From Rhipidocladum racemiflorum (taxonomy: Eukaryota; Streptophyta; Magnoliopsida; Poales; Poaceae): DNA of 64,000 bases. The stretch spans positions 37,299,944-37,363,943 of the forward strand of contig CM070572.1 of NCBI GenBank assembly GCA_036346355.1, read 5' to 3'. Under the pieces are notes generated by a model. That model saw only the letters and a list, made by a program, of their open reading frames with translations, searched no databases and had not been told where the DNA came from. Of the stretch, positions 11,334-22,169 are shown piece by piece (position 1 is the first letter of the stretch; each line of letters opens with the position of its first letter). A program made the translations under genes and the position numbers.

Positions 11334-13061
11334 GTGTCGTACTGCTCAAGGTATAAATCCTCACATCTTCTCGATCATTCCAGTACTGCAAAAAGTCACG
11401 TTACATACGCATGTGCTTTGCAGGTTTCTACAAACTCTGCACCTGCACTTGCTCATGTGCCTACACCTGCTCTTGCACCTGCTCCTATGCCTACACCTAC
11501 TCCTGTTCCTACACCTGCTCTTGCACTTGCACTTGCACATGCTCTTGCTCTTGCACCTGCTCTTGCTCCTGCTCCTGTAGCTTCTCTTTCTCCTACACTG
11601 AGTGCAGAGCTAGTGCGCAAAAGGACTACTAGTACAATGATGAAAGAAACACATGAGAGATCAGAGAATCCTTCTGTCAAGAAGGCAAAGTTGTCAGAGG
11701 CCTCAGTGCCCCCCTCAAATGCAAGGAAAGCCCCTTGTCCTGACTTCGGAGACTACCTCTGTCCAGAAAGCAAAGATGACAGATGCCACAGTGCCCCCTC
11801 AAGATTTTAAATGGTACATACACGGAAAGCCCCTTATCGATGCCCGCAAATTGAATGCAATGGGCAAGTACACTCGCTTGCTCTATGGATGGTGCATCAA
11901 CAAGTTGAATGCGGCCAAGATTCGCATCGATTTCAATATGAGGTATCAAGCGGGACATTTCCACCGCGATGAGGATGGGATATTCCCAGTGAGTTTTGAG
12001 GATCTCTTCCATTTGTACAGCCTCAAAGCCATCGATATTTGTATTGTATGATCCTGAATGCTGTAAGTATCGCACCATACAACATGAGTCTATGACTATT
12101 ATAGGATTTTGTATTATATTTTTTTAATAATTGACACAAGATGCAGATAATAAGGCAACGAGCCGTAACGGGTCAACACCTAGTTGGGTTCGTCGACCTT
12201 GAGTTGGTGTCTGCGACCATAGCTAGGCTTCAATCAGAGTTCATAGTCAACTACATCAAGAAGGCATTGTTGGTTGAGGCGAAAAAGGACTTCATTCTTG
12301 TCCCGTACCACAAGGAGTAAGCACTAATGTGATGACTTTACCCTTCAATTACTTGTACACACATAAACTATATATGAACTTATTTTGTTGCACTACATAC
12401 CATTTTCTAAGCAACCATTGGGTTCTACTCGTGCTCGCTCTGAGTGAAAACAGAGTATACACTTTCAACTCGCTTGAGAAGAGACCAATGACATATGCAA
12501 TCAAGCATGTTTTGAATAAGTAAGTTCATTCATCTAAACTAACATTTTCTCTATTGAACTACATTCATTTTTTTTTTGCCTCAATGACATCTCTCCGATT
12601 TCTGTAGGACTTTCTTGTCTTAAGTTGCTGAAGGAGGGCTGCACAATGTCAGCCGAGGCAACCAGCTGGAGTGGAAGAGCTTCAAGGTACAAGTGACTCG
12701 CATAATATTTTTTTTGACATCTATTCTTTGTCTCATAATTTGATTTTCTTTATTCACAATGTCATCAACAGGGGTGTGACGATTTGTGCGGCTTCTATGT
12801 CATGCATCATATGCTGATCCTGGTTGATGGCTCATACCATTTCCCTCAGGTATATGTACATGCATAATACAATAAGCCTTTTACATACAAATTTTAAAAC
12901 TTAAATTAGTGCACTTATTTATATTTTGCAGCATATCAATATTCCCCGCAAGAGCTTAGAAAAAAAATCTCAACAAATTACGAGACCACATGTGTCAGTG
13001 GTATTGGACAGAGGTTATAATGGAGGACGGTAGATATATAGACCAGACAGGTTCCTACTAG
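11334..13061 (+). pseudogene. CACTA-borne Ulp1 (C48) protease-like gene, decayed
   Basis: This is a multi-exon gene typical of the second cargo gene of grass CACTA elements. A low-complexity Pro/Ala segment (11440-11590) leads into a conserved block from about 11800 (FKWYIHGKPLIDARKLNA). Further exons begin at about 12145, 12411, 12608, 12772 and 12931, with GT-AG boundaries visible (for example GTAAGTTC at 12521 and CAACAG at 12767-12772). The protease core shows NHWVLLVLAL with the catalytic-type His, then FNSLEK where family members usually have Asp, and DLCGFYVMHHM with the catalytic-type Cys. In-frame stops (for example in TFLS* near 12619) and a frameshift in the last exon break it. Its end, WYWTEVIMEDGRYIDQTGSY, is duplicated downstream. 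The captured or co-opted peptidase has unknown transposition function. Confidence 0.65.
11440..11590 (+). repeat. Hexamer/dodecamer repeat coding for Pro-Ala-rich segment
   Basis: GCACCTGCTCCT-like units repeat about a dozen times. They encode alternating Pro/Ala/Thr residues in the frame that leads into the Ulp1-like gene. They also give Cys/Thr-rich and Gly/Ala-rich shadow frames. Confidence 0.75.
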
Positions 13062-14455
13062 TCCATATATATGTTGTAAATAATATTATATCATTTGAAT
13101 GTGATATGTGTATTGTCAGTGTGCTATGGTTGTGTTGTGAATGTTATGTGGTATGTATTGTGAATGTATGTTTACTATGATTTGTATTGTGAATGCATAT
13201 TGTGAATTTGGATTGTTTTCGGGTCTTCAAAATTGATAACGGAATATCACAATCGGTTCTCAACTAGAACCGATTGTGATGATCACCTCATCACAATCGA
13301 TTCTGAGGTGGAACCGATTGTGATAATACAAACATCACAATCGATTCTGATATGGAACCGATTGAGAGCATGTACAATAGTCTATTCAAATATCAAAAGC
13401 CGAGGTGTCCGCCTCGCGCTTGAACTCTCGACTTCCCCTCCGTTCTATAAAAAAAAGTTTATTCCTCTCCGATCGCATCGTCCCTTAGCCTCCCCGAACA
13501 CGTCGCCCATCTACCTCCCTGAGCATGTCGTCGTTGTCTCCTCCCCCGAGCACATCATCGCCGCCTCCAACCTAAGTAGTGTTAGTTGCACTGACTTTTC
13601 AGTTGATTCTTTGTGAGTAAAATCATCTCGCCGTAATTAATTTCTTTACTGTTATTGCAAAGAGACTAGACAATTTACTTATCTTAGAGATCTTGCATAT
13701 GGGGATGATTGTTCGATGAGAAGTTGGGTTGGTTAGACTGTTTGTGATAACATTGATTAATCATTTACATATTGCAATACTTGATTAGTTCAATTGGTAT
13801 CATCTGTTAGGTGCTATTAGATATATGTTCATGTTTATTGTGCTTACCGTTCTACTTGTGCTTGGCTGTTGTTTTGTTCATGCTATTGCTGGCTGTTTTT
13901 AGCATCCAAATTGTTGCTGACAGCCTCTATTTACATGCATTGCAGTCTGCACTTTTGTAGTTTCAGTAAGCATTCTTGAGTGTTGATTCTCTTAAATATA
14001 TCTTGGTCCAATTGATTAGGTTTTATAATTTGTTAACTATTAAATCAGTTTTTAAAGGTAAGGTTGTCACAAAGCAGGGCGATGAGGAGATCTTGCCGTT
14101 TATATGTCAGTGGTATTGGACAGAAGTTATAATGGAGAACGGTAGAGACCAGACAGGTTCCTACTAGTCCATATATATGTTGTAAACAATATTATATCAT
14201 TTGAATGTGATGTGTATTGTCAATGTGCTATGATTGTGTTGTGAATGTTATATAGTATGTATTGTGAATATATGTTTACTATGATTTGTATTGTGAATGC
14301 ATATTGTGAATTTGGGATTGTTTTCGGGTCTTCACAATCGGTTATGAGATGGAATCGATTGTGATAACGGATGTGATGATCACCACAATCAATTATGAGG
14401 TGGAACCAATTGTGATAATACAAACATCACAATCGATTCTGATATAGAACCGATT
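13000..14455 (+). repeat. Direct duplication of the CACTA gene end and subterminal DNA
   Basis: About 350 bp starting TGTCAGTGGTATTGGACAGA (13000) is repeated from 14105 with minor changes. Both copies contain the end of the Ulp1-like gene (QTGSY then stop), a TGTATTGTGAATG-rich stretch and the first CACAATCGGTTC-type subterminal repeats. The first copy breaks off at about 13363, where unrelated DNA (about 13364-14100) starts GAGAGCATGTACAATAG. This looks like an insertion with duplication or unequal exchange within the element. Confidence 0.75.
13364..14100. other. Unassigned DNA between the duplicated CACTA ends
   Basis: It holds a short open frame (to 13616) rich in Pro/Ser, and AT-rich DNA. 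Near its 3' end (14056-14095) a GGTAAGGTTGTCACAAAGCAGGG stretch leads back into the duplicated gene end. No family is recognised. Confidence 0.35.
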
Positions 14456-14716
14456 GTGATGATGTTGTGATGAGGGCAGAACCGATTGTGATGATGCCCT
14501 CATCATAATCGGTTTCATATCAGAACCGATTGTGGTGTTGATATTATCACAATCGATTCTCACTTATAATCGATTGTGATTATCCTATTATCACTATCAG
14601 GTGCCAATCGACTGTGATAGTGTCTGATCACCACTGTCGTTAGACTTTCTATTGCCACCAAAATTGATTGTGATAGTGAAAAAGAACCGATTCTGATGTA
14701 CATTCCTGTAGCAGTG
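14325..14716. repeat. CACTA right subterminal repeat array
   Basis: At least ten CACAATCGGTT/AACCGATTGTG motifs in alternating orientation form several small palindromes, for example around 14427-14462 and 14475-14540. They mirror the left-end array and define the right border at 14716. Confidence 0.85.
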
Positions 14717-14719
14717 CGT

Positions 14720-14860
14720 GTAGCTAGGCACGGGATACTGCCTTTGGTCTTTCTCATGCCGAACTAGAGATGGTGACACAGGAAATTGTGCCATGTAATG
14801 TCAGACCATGGCAGCTTCCACCTCGAGGTGTAACCAAGGTTACTAATGATGGAGTGATGG
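14720..14860 (+). other. Short target DNA between CACTA and MULE, open frame
   Basis: Only 141 bp separate the two elements. From about 14733 a frame (TAFGLSHAELEMV...) stays open up to the MULE duplication and continues in the same frame after the MULE right end (TETTRVKLQ from 53958). This could be an old exon split by the MULE. I do not recognise the protein. Confidence 0.3.
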
Positions 14861-14869
14861 TGCTTTCGA

Positions 14870-15000
14870 GGAGAAAAAGCTCAAATATACAAAATATAAA
14901 TCAAAATAGCAAAAATATACAACAAAAAAAATAAAATTTCAGAAGTAGCACGGCGGCCGCCACCCGGTACGGCGGGAGCCCTGGCTGCCGCCAGGAGGCA
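14870..15000 (+). repeat. MULE left terminal inverted repeat
   Basis: An AT-rich outer part (14870-14940, GGAGAAAAAGCTC...) pairs with 53880-53950. The inner GC-rich part (GCACGGCGGCCGCCACC, about 14949) pairs with the GC-rich block at 53800-53870. Confidence 0.85.
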
Positions 15001-15230
15001 CGGCGGCAGCAGTGGCGAAGCGGGGAGCGGGCGCCACGGTGGGGCCACGGCTGCCGCCAGAGGCACGTGGCAGCCAGTGGCGAGCGGGGGAAGCGGGGGC
15101 CACGCAGTGGGGCGAGCAGGCCTGCTGCCAGCGGCACGGCGGCGACCAGTGCCGGCTATGAAGCGAGGGCAGGCGGCCACGGGCGGGAGCGAGGCGCGCG
15201 TCGGTGCATGGAGGCCGGCCCGCTCAAAAA
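15000..15230. other. GC-rich MULE subterminal region
   Basis: The sequence is rich in GGCGGCAGC and GCGGGGGC motifs. Open frames on both strands (such as 14881-15345 and 15067-15399) are compositional and show no domain. Confidence 0.5.
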
Positions 15231-15447
15231 AATGGCCATTTGCTGGCTGCTTTCGGCGCAGATGAATGGATGCACATGGGTAAATAGGAACCAGTGGTTG
15301 GCACAGTCTGAAACGTCGCGTCAAATCAATTCGTGTCGGAATCAAAACCGCATAATAGCTGCGATTTCAGGTATTAACGGTCGTAATAAACGCGATTAAA
15401 ACAAAACAAGATAGTTATACGTAAGTAAATCACGATTAACGTAAACG

Positions 15448-15480
15448 TCACAGTGATGACGTTGGCTCCTATAAAGCCAG
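15448..15480 (+). promoter_or_regulatory. Putative MULE promoter, copy 1
   Basis: CACAGTGATGACGTTGG followed by a TATA box (TATAAAG, 15470-15476) reads towards the transposase gene. A related block with TATATAA occurs at 16996-17025 (next promoter entry). The TGACG cores resemble bZIP-binding motifs. The start site would lie near 15505, before three short repeats containing CTTGGGAGC (15547-15610). Confidence 0.45.
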
Positions 15481-16995
15481 GCCGCCAGGGGCACCGAGGA
15501 ATTGCGTGTTTGTTCGCATTGTGCTAGAGCAAGAGAGTAGAGACCTTGGGAGCCAGTGTGAAAACAGAGAGCTTGGGAGCCAGTGTGAGAGTAGGCAGCT
15601 TGGGAGCAAGGTGTGAGTACATATTTGCAGTGTTGGCTTGCTCTCCTTGCAGTGTGTCATAGCAAAGAGGGTGAAGGAGATTTATTAGTCTGTGGTTTCT
15701 TTATTTTTTCACGAACTTTAATAATTTTTGTTTATTTCATACATGATTTGTATCTTGCAGGTATTTTCGACGAAAATTTATTGGTTCAAAGCTCGAGTTT
15801 TATTACTACTTGGAGAAGGTTAGTTACAAATCTTCATAAATAATAGTATATTTTGGTTAGTGCAGTTTTAGTGACAAACTTGTTAGGTTAGATTGTCGTA
15901 TTTACGTTTGTTCCAGTTTTTATTGTTGAGGACAGTGTAGTGTTATGCTATAGTGAAATCTTACGACGGTATTAGGAAACATTAGTACAATACTATTATG
16001 ATATTATATGTGTAGCAGTACTCTATGTGATATTATGTGCGAAAAACGTGAATTAACCGTGACTCCTAAAAATGTGTACGTAAGTAAGAATATTACATGA
16101 AATAACAACCTTATTTTTGGACCATTAGTCTATCCAGAGGTTAGGACCCGGGGCCTGCATGTATTTCACACGATCTTCCCCTTAAGCGAAGGACTGTGTT
16201 TATTTTTGGACGTAATCACAACTTGGACCCGAAAGGAGTTGACCTCCTTTCTGAACTTAATTACTCGAACCAAAGTTGTTGCTTAATCCGACTTAAATAA
16301 AAAGTTCAAGTAGCTAGTACTACATAAAATAACAACATCTTTTTGGGACCATGAGTGTATGCAGAGGTCAGGACCCTCTGCCGAGGTAATGTTGAACTGT
16401 CTCGGGGGGCAGGACCCTCCGATGACCATCGGACCGTCTTTTTTTCGCACGAAACTGTTTTTATTTTTGGACGTAATCTCTACTTGGACCCGAAAGGAGT
16501 TGACCTCCTTTCTGAACTTAATAACTCGAACCAAAGTGGCTGATAAATCTGCATTAAATATTGGTGGCAGAAAGGTCTGGACCGTGGTAAGTTTTTTTTG
16601 ACTTATTACTTATGTGACTTTGTATTGTTGTCTTTTTCTCGTGTAGGTAGCGACACTGCAGAGACCGCATACGTCGACCTCGACGCCATTCAAGAAAACT
16701 AAGAGCAAGGCAAGCACTTCCTCTTCTTTCATGTGAATACCACGCTTTGACCTAGCTTATGTTCTTTTGATGAAATGCATGTATCGATGGGTTACTTTCA
16801 GTAAACACCATATATTTCGAAATGGTCGATAAATCCCCACATTCCATAAAAATTACCAAATAATCGTATCACCTAAAATTAATGCGCACAAAAAGATAGG
16901 AAAAGGATGACTATTACTTTCTTAGCATAGTATGTACTGGATTTGTGTGTAGCAGTAATCTATATGATATTATATGCACGAAACGTGAATTTACC

Positions 16996-17026
16996 GTGAC
17001 AGTGATGACGTTTGGTTCTATATAAC
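16996..17026 (+). promoter_or_regulatory. Putative MULE promoter, copy 2
   Basis: GTGACAGTGATGACGTTTGG followed by TATATAA (17019-17025) repeats the arrangement at 15448-15476. It lies inside the module array, so transcription could start at more than one point upstream of the transposase. Confidence 0.4.
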
Positions 17027-17936
17027 GAGGGCGTACGTGGCCTCGAGCTGCCGCAACATGCATATTGACTCAGTGTATTATTATGTGCATAAAAAAATAC
17101 CCGCATTCCTTGAAAATTGCGAATTAATCGTAGCACATAATATCATATTCGAAAGGGATTAAAAGTTCCATAAAATTCTGTTGCATAAAATAACAACCTT
17201 TTCTGGGACAATGAGTCTATCTAGAGGTCAGGACCCTCCACCGAGCTTCCACTTGAACGTAGAGCTGTCTCGGGGGGCTGGACCCTCCGATGACCATCCG
17301 CTTGTATGCATTTCGCACGATTTTTCGCTTGAGCGAAGGACTGTTATTATTTTTGGATGTAAACACTACTTGGACCCGAAAGGAGTTAAGCTCCTTTCTG
17401 AACTTTACAACTCGAACCAAAGTAGCTGCTTAATCTGACTTAAATATGGGTGTCGCGGGCTTTCAGACATTGGTAAGTTATTTTGCCTTATTTCATATTT
17501 CACTTCTTACTGTGGTTTTTGCTTTCATGTAGGTGCCGACCTTGCAGAGAGCGCGCACGCTGACCTCTACGCCGGACCAGAAAACTCAGAGCAAGGCAAG
17601 CACCCCCTTCAATCATGTTCATACCACTACCTTAGCCAGATTAAGTTGTTATGAAGAAATGTACGTACGCATGCGTTACATTCAATTAACACCCTATGTT
17701 GCGAACATGGTAGATATATCCCCGTATTAAGAAAAAATGCCAATTAATCGTAGCACCTACAAATATGTATGTCGGTCAGAATATTCGAATGGAATAGAAA
17801 GGTAGATTAAAAATTCTTGCATACTCGAGTCTCTCCAGAGGTCAGGACCCCTCTGCCGAGCTTCCACTCGAACGTTGCATAACTCGAACCAAAGTTGCTG
17901 CTTAATCTGACTTAATAACTCGAACCAAAGTAGCTG

Positions 17937-18570
17937 CTTATTCGAATTCGTATTGTTGTACTTATTTTTGGACGTAATCATTACTTGGACCCGGAAGGAG
18001 TTGACCTCCTTTCTGAACCTAATAACTCGAACCAAAGCAGCTGCTTAATATGACTTAAATACTATTTGCACGAAGTTGTGGACTGGGTTAATTCATTTTG
18101 CCTTATTACTTATTCGACTTCGTATTGTTGTACTTATTTTTGGACGTAATCTTTACTTGGTCCCGGAAGGAGTTGACATCCTTTCTGAACCTAACAACTC
18201 GAACCAAAGTAGCTGCTTAATCTGACTTAAATACTGGTTGCATGAAGTTATGTACTGTGTTAATTCATTTTGCCTTATTACTTATTCGACTTCGTATTGT
18301 TGTACTTATTTTTGGACGTAATCTTTACTTGGACCCAGAAGGAGTTGACCTCCTTTCTGAACCTAACAACTCGAACCAAAGTAGCTGCTTAATCTGACTT
18401 AAATACTGGTTGCACGAAGTTCTGTACTGTGTTAATTCATTTTGCCTTATTACTTATTCGACTTCGTATTGTTGTACTTATTTTTGGACGTAATCATTAC
18501 TTGGACCCGAAAGGAGTTGACCTCCTTTCTGAACCTAACAACTCGAACCAAAGTAGCTGCTTAATCTGAC
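17937..18570 (+). repeat. 172-bp tandem array
   Basis: The anchor CCTTATTACTTATTCGACTT occurs at 18101, 18273 and 18445 (exact 172-bp spacing), with a partial unit from 17937. Each unit contains GGACGTAATC and a small hairpin, GAAAGGAGTTGACCTCCTTTC or a close variant. Confidence 0.85.
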
Positions 18571-19342
18571 TTAATTTTTTTGACCCGAAAGGAGTCTCAG
18601 CAGAGGTCAGGACCCTCTGCCGAGCTTCTGCTCGAACGTTGCACTGTATTTATTTCGCATGATGATTCGCTGCAGCGAAGGACTGTTTTTTTGGACGTAA
18701 TATCTACTTGGACCCGAAAGGAGTTGACCTCCTTTCTAAACTTTACAACTCGAACCAAAGTATCCACTTAATCCGACTTAAATATTGGAGAGCCGAAGTT
18801 CCGCACCATTGTAAGCTATTTTTCCTTATTACTTATTGGACTTTGTATTGTTGTTTTTGCTTCGTGTAGGTACCGACACTGCAGAGACCGCACACGTTGA
18901 CCTCGACGCCGTTCCAGAAAACTCAGAGCAAGGCAAGCATCTCCCCTTATATCATGCTGCTAGCACACTTTTACCAAACTTATGTTGTTACGAATATATT
19001 GCGAACCTGGTAGATAAATCACCGCATTCCATATAAATTGCGAATTAATCGTATCACCTAGAAATACATGCGCACAAAAAGATCGAAAAAACAGCCAATT
19101 AATTTGTTAGCTACGTATATTTGTTTTACTTAGTTCGTACGAACCTGAAATGTAAAGTATACAATGCCTTTCTGTGTGGTAGTTTTTTACATGATATTAT
19201 GAGTGTGGAATGTGGTTTTAGGATTTCATAAACTGCATATGTTTTGTGATAGTATATTATATAACATATATATAATTATATGTTGGCATACATTTTAACT
19301 GTACGTAACAATAACATTAATTATGTAATGCTACAGTCCTCG

Positions 19343-21967
19343 ATGGTGATTCTGCTTCATATATGGCATGGGGGTGAGCCCGCAAATTTGCAGGGCCCAT
19401 TTGTCAGCATGCATAATTGCGCACACATGGAGACAACTGTAAATCCACCGATAGAGTTGCGTACAGTAGCTAGAGCGGCTGCACGCGCTCTTAGTGTTGA
19501 CCGTACATTGTACAAGCTCGTGGTAGATGGGGTTAGGCCCCATGTAGTGCCAAATAGCTTGCTTTACGTGTACAGCCTATTCGAGCTCCGTAGAACGAGT
19601 GCCTGGCAGTTCTACATGGAGAAGGCCGCACAGGAAGGGTTCGCACTAGGTGTTTACGTGAAGCTAGTCCCTCGCACCCCCGCTGGGGAGGCAGGGACGA
19701 GCCGAGCCCAGGAGGAGGACATGGGGGTCAATGCGGACGAACAACCCGAGCCCGAAGAAGAAATTGCCATGAGCTCGCAGCAAGTCCCCGGTCAAGGGGG
19801 CTTGGCAGGGACTGGCGAGACGGATGCGCCCGTCCCTGAGGTTGATGCGGATGCCCTAGGGGATGACCCTCACCCTGCTTATGGTGATGGTCCTGACGAA
19901 GATGAGGACCCGGGGCCAGCAATCGCATTTTTGCACTCGTTGGACCCGGCCAAGTGTGTTCTAGCCCGCTTGGACGATATTTCTAAGCGTGGGCAAGACC
20001 ATGGCGACATAGAACTCGACCAGGAGTTTGCCACAAAGGACGAAGCGATGCACTTCTGCAATAATTACGCCGTGGTGACCCGGCGTGACCACCGTGTGCA
20101 TCGCTCGGACACGACCTGCTTCGAGCTTAAATGTAAGAAAGGGCAGCAGTGCGGATTCTATGTTCGTGCTCAGCGCCCTAAACATCAGAACCATTTCATT
20201 ATACGCCGGTACACACCGCACGCATGCACAGAGGCGCTTGTTCGGAACACAAGCGGCGTGGTGAAATCAAGATTCATCGCGCAAATCCTGTTAGACGTGC
20301 TGAAGGCCGACCTTAGTCTCAGGCCCGCAACCATAATTGCTGAGATGCAGAACAGGACAGGGATGTCCATAACCTACCTACAGGCTTGGCGAGCAAAGCA
20401 GATGGCTTTGAAAATGATGTTTGGTAGTTTTATGGAGTCATTCAATTGGGCTCCACGCCTACTGAGGCGGATAGCTGCAACAAACCCGGGCTCCGAATAT
20501 GCTATTGTTGTTGAACCCGTGCAGATTCCTGATGGATCGACTGCTCCAGAACACTACTACCTCCTCAGGGTGTTCTGGGCGTTCGGTCCATGCATCACGG
20601 CATTCAGCAACTGCCGTCCTGTTATATGCGTGGATGGGACATTTCTTTCCGGCCAGTACAATGGCACCCTTCTTACCGCCCTAGCTGCCAATGCAAACAA
20701 CCAGCTACTACCGCTGGCGTTCGCCGTGGTCGAGCGAAGCAACGATACCGGTTACGTTCCTGTCCCTGGTGAAGACCCGTGTGGTGCGGGATAGGGCCGG
20801 GGTGTGCGTCGTATCGGATCGTAATGCAGGGCTGCTGAACGCCCTCGATAGAATGGCGGAAGATGAAGAGTGCCCTTGCCTGTGGAGAGACGTCCAGCGT
20901 AGATGGTGCATGCGTCACCTGGGGGCGAACCTGTACACCATGTGCAGGAACAAGAACATGGTGAAGCTATTCAAAACTCTATGCATGCAAAACCAACTGC
21001 GCAAGTTCGATACGATATTTAACCAGCTGAACAAGCGCTCAAAGGAACTGGTGGCGGAAGAGACCATGGAGGGCACACAGGTAATTGGTGGCTCGGAGGT
21101 CTCCGTACGGCGCAAGATGACATTCGCTCAATGGATAGCTCGTAAACCCGCTGAGAGATGGGCCTGGGCGCGCGATACAAATGGTGCTCGGTAAGATAAT
21201 GCCCTCTCTAGTACGGTACCACATCATTTGACAGCACTATTTTGCACCTAAGCGATATGTTTCTCTTCTGCAGATACTCCATCATGACGACGAACTTTGC
21301 CGAGTCGTACAACAATGTGCTGTGGGGGGCTCGTTGCCTACCCATTTGCCCAATCATTGAGCTCACATTTTTCAGGACCGCGAAATACTTTGTTGATCGC
21401 CAAAGGGCGGCGTACAACTGCGGCTCAACCTTCGCTCCCCGTGTCGAGGCTTTGTTGCAGCGTCGTAGGCAGAAAGCTCAATTCCACCGCACACGCATGA
21501 TGGACCCCGCGCAGAACATTTTTCTCGTCGAGTGCAAGCGCAAGCACTGTTCGGGATACTCCGCGGGGGACACAAACCAGAGATGCCAGCTCGGCCTGTA
21601 TGAGGCGACCTGCTCATGCAACAAGCCTCGCCTAGAGCACATCCCCTGCTCGCACGTGCTAGCAGCGTGCCATGATATGGGGGACAACGACGGCACACAA
21701 TATGTCACACCGTACTACCGTATGGATGCCGTTAGAGCAACATGAACGGGGCATTTCGAACCGTTCAACATCGGCACGAACTACAAGACCTCCGAACCCC
21801 CTACGTGGCTCCCGTACCCCACAGTTAGGCGCGATACGCCGGGTAGACCGCGTTCCGCGCGGTTTGAGGGTGACATGGATGCGTCTCAGCGAGACGATGG
21901 CCTTCGGCGTTGTCGCATCTGCAGGCAGACAGGGCATGACCGTAGAGGCTGCCCAAACAGAGGGTGA
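19343..21967 (+). pseudogene. MuDR-type MULE transposase with three lesions or junctions
   Basis: This encodes the Mutator-like transposase that would cut and join the element's ends. The start is set at ATG 19343 (MVILLHIWHGGEPA). An acidic linker follows, then the MuDR N-terminal DNA-binding region (from about 20020, ATKDEAMHFCNNYAV, with the Cys-containing CKKGQQCGFYV). The DDE-type core shows CVDGTFLSGQYNG (first Asp, about 20626) and VCVVSDRNAGLLNAL (second Asp, about 20805), then WCMRHLGANLY. An intron (21193-21273: GTAAGATAA to CTGCAG) precedes a SWIM zinc finger, CSCNKPRLEHIPCSH. A small deletion at about 20752 shifts frame where members have a Ser-Trp-Tyr-Trp stretch. TGA at 21743-21745 interrupts an otherwise open frame that ends in a CCHC knuckle (CRICRQTGHDRRGC). 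Without those two lesions it would be full length. Confidence 0.85.
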
Positions 21968-22169
21968 TGTTGTCCAATGTAATATTTAAACTATACGCAT
22001 TAGACATGCAACATCTTCTTACTACCTTCATTTTGCATTCTCCTCATGAAATGTCAGTTATGTAATTTATGAACCTAAATTTCTTTGGGTATGTACAGTG
22101 GTTTTGTAATTTCTTCTGATGTTTTTTTTTGTATTTCATTGTTTCATTCCCTCAAGATTATGCAGGCTT

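Larger units (their letters stand above)
5889..14719 (+). mobile_element. CACTA (CMC/EnSpm) element
   Basis: The element spans 5892-14716 (8,825 bp). The left end starts CACTAGTACAG and the right end is the complement of CACTGCTACAGG. The inverted repeats stay similar for about 30 bp. The flanking triplet CGT is identical at 5889-5891 and 14717-14719, matching the 3-bp duplication of CACTA elements. Both subterminal regions carry many direct and inverted copies of a CACAATCGGTTC motif (5985-6135 and 14325-14716), typical of transposase-binding arrays. No tnp2-type transposase is present. A decayed Ulp1-like gene remains at 11334-13061, and a gypsy fragment occupies the centre. Confidence 0.85.
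16100..18950 (+). repeat. Amplified exon-intron-exon modules upstream of the transposase
   Basis: A module recurs at about 16350-16725, 17190-17606 and 18590-18942, with a partial copy at 16130-16300. Each holds a block ending ...GACCCGAAAGGAGTTGACCT..., a GTAAG-type donor, about 70 bp of intron with CTTATTACTTAT, an acceptor (GTGTAG or CATGTAG) and a second block GTACCGACACTGCAGAGACC-like. The second block keeps the frame TLQRxxTxTSTP in all three copies. In the first module the frame reads through the donor and into the second exon in phase 0. The product is unknown. The modules may be 5' leader exons of the transposase transcript. Confidence 0.6.

Noticed and set aside
13233..14720. CACAATCGGTTC motif series read as a spaced repeat array
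   Set aside because: The motifs alternate in orientation and end precisely at the CACTA terminus with a CGT duplication, so they are subterminal transposase-binding repeats.
14881..15399. Open frames of 78-154 codons near the MULE left end
   Set aside because: They lie in the terminal and subterminal GC-rich repeat on both strands, with no conserved motif.
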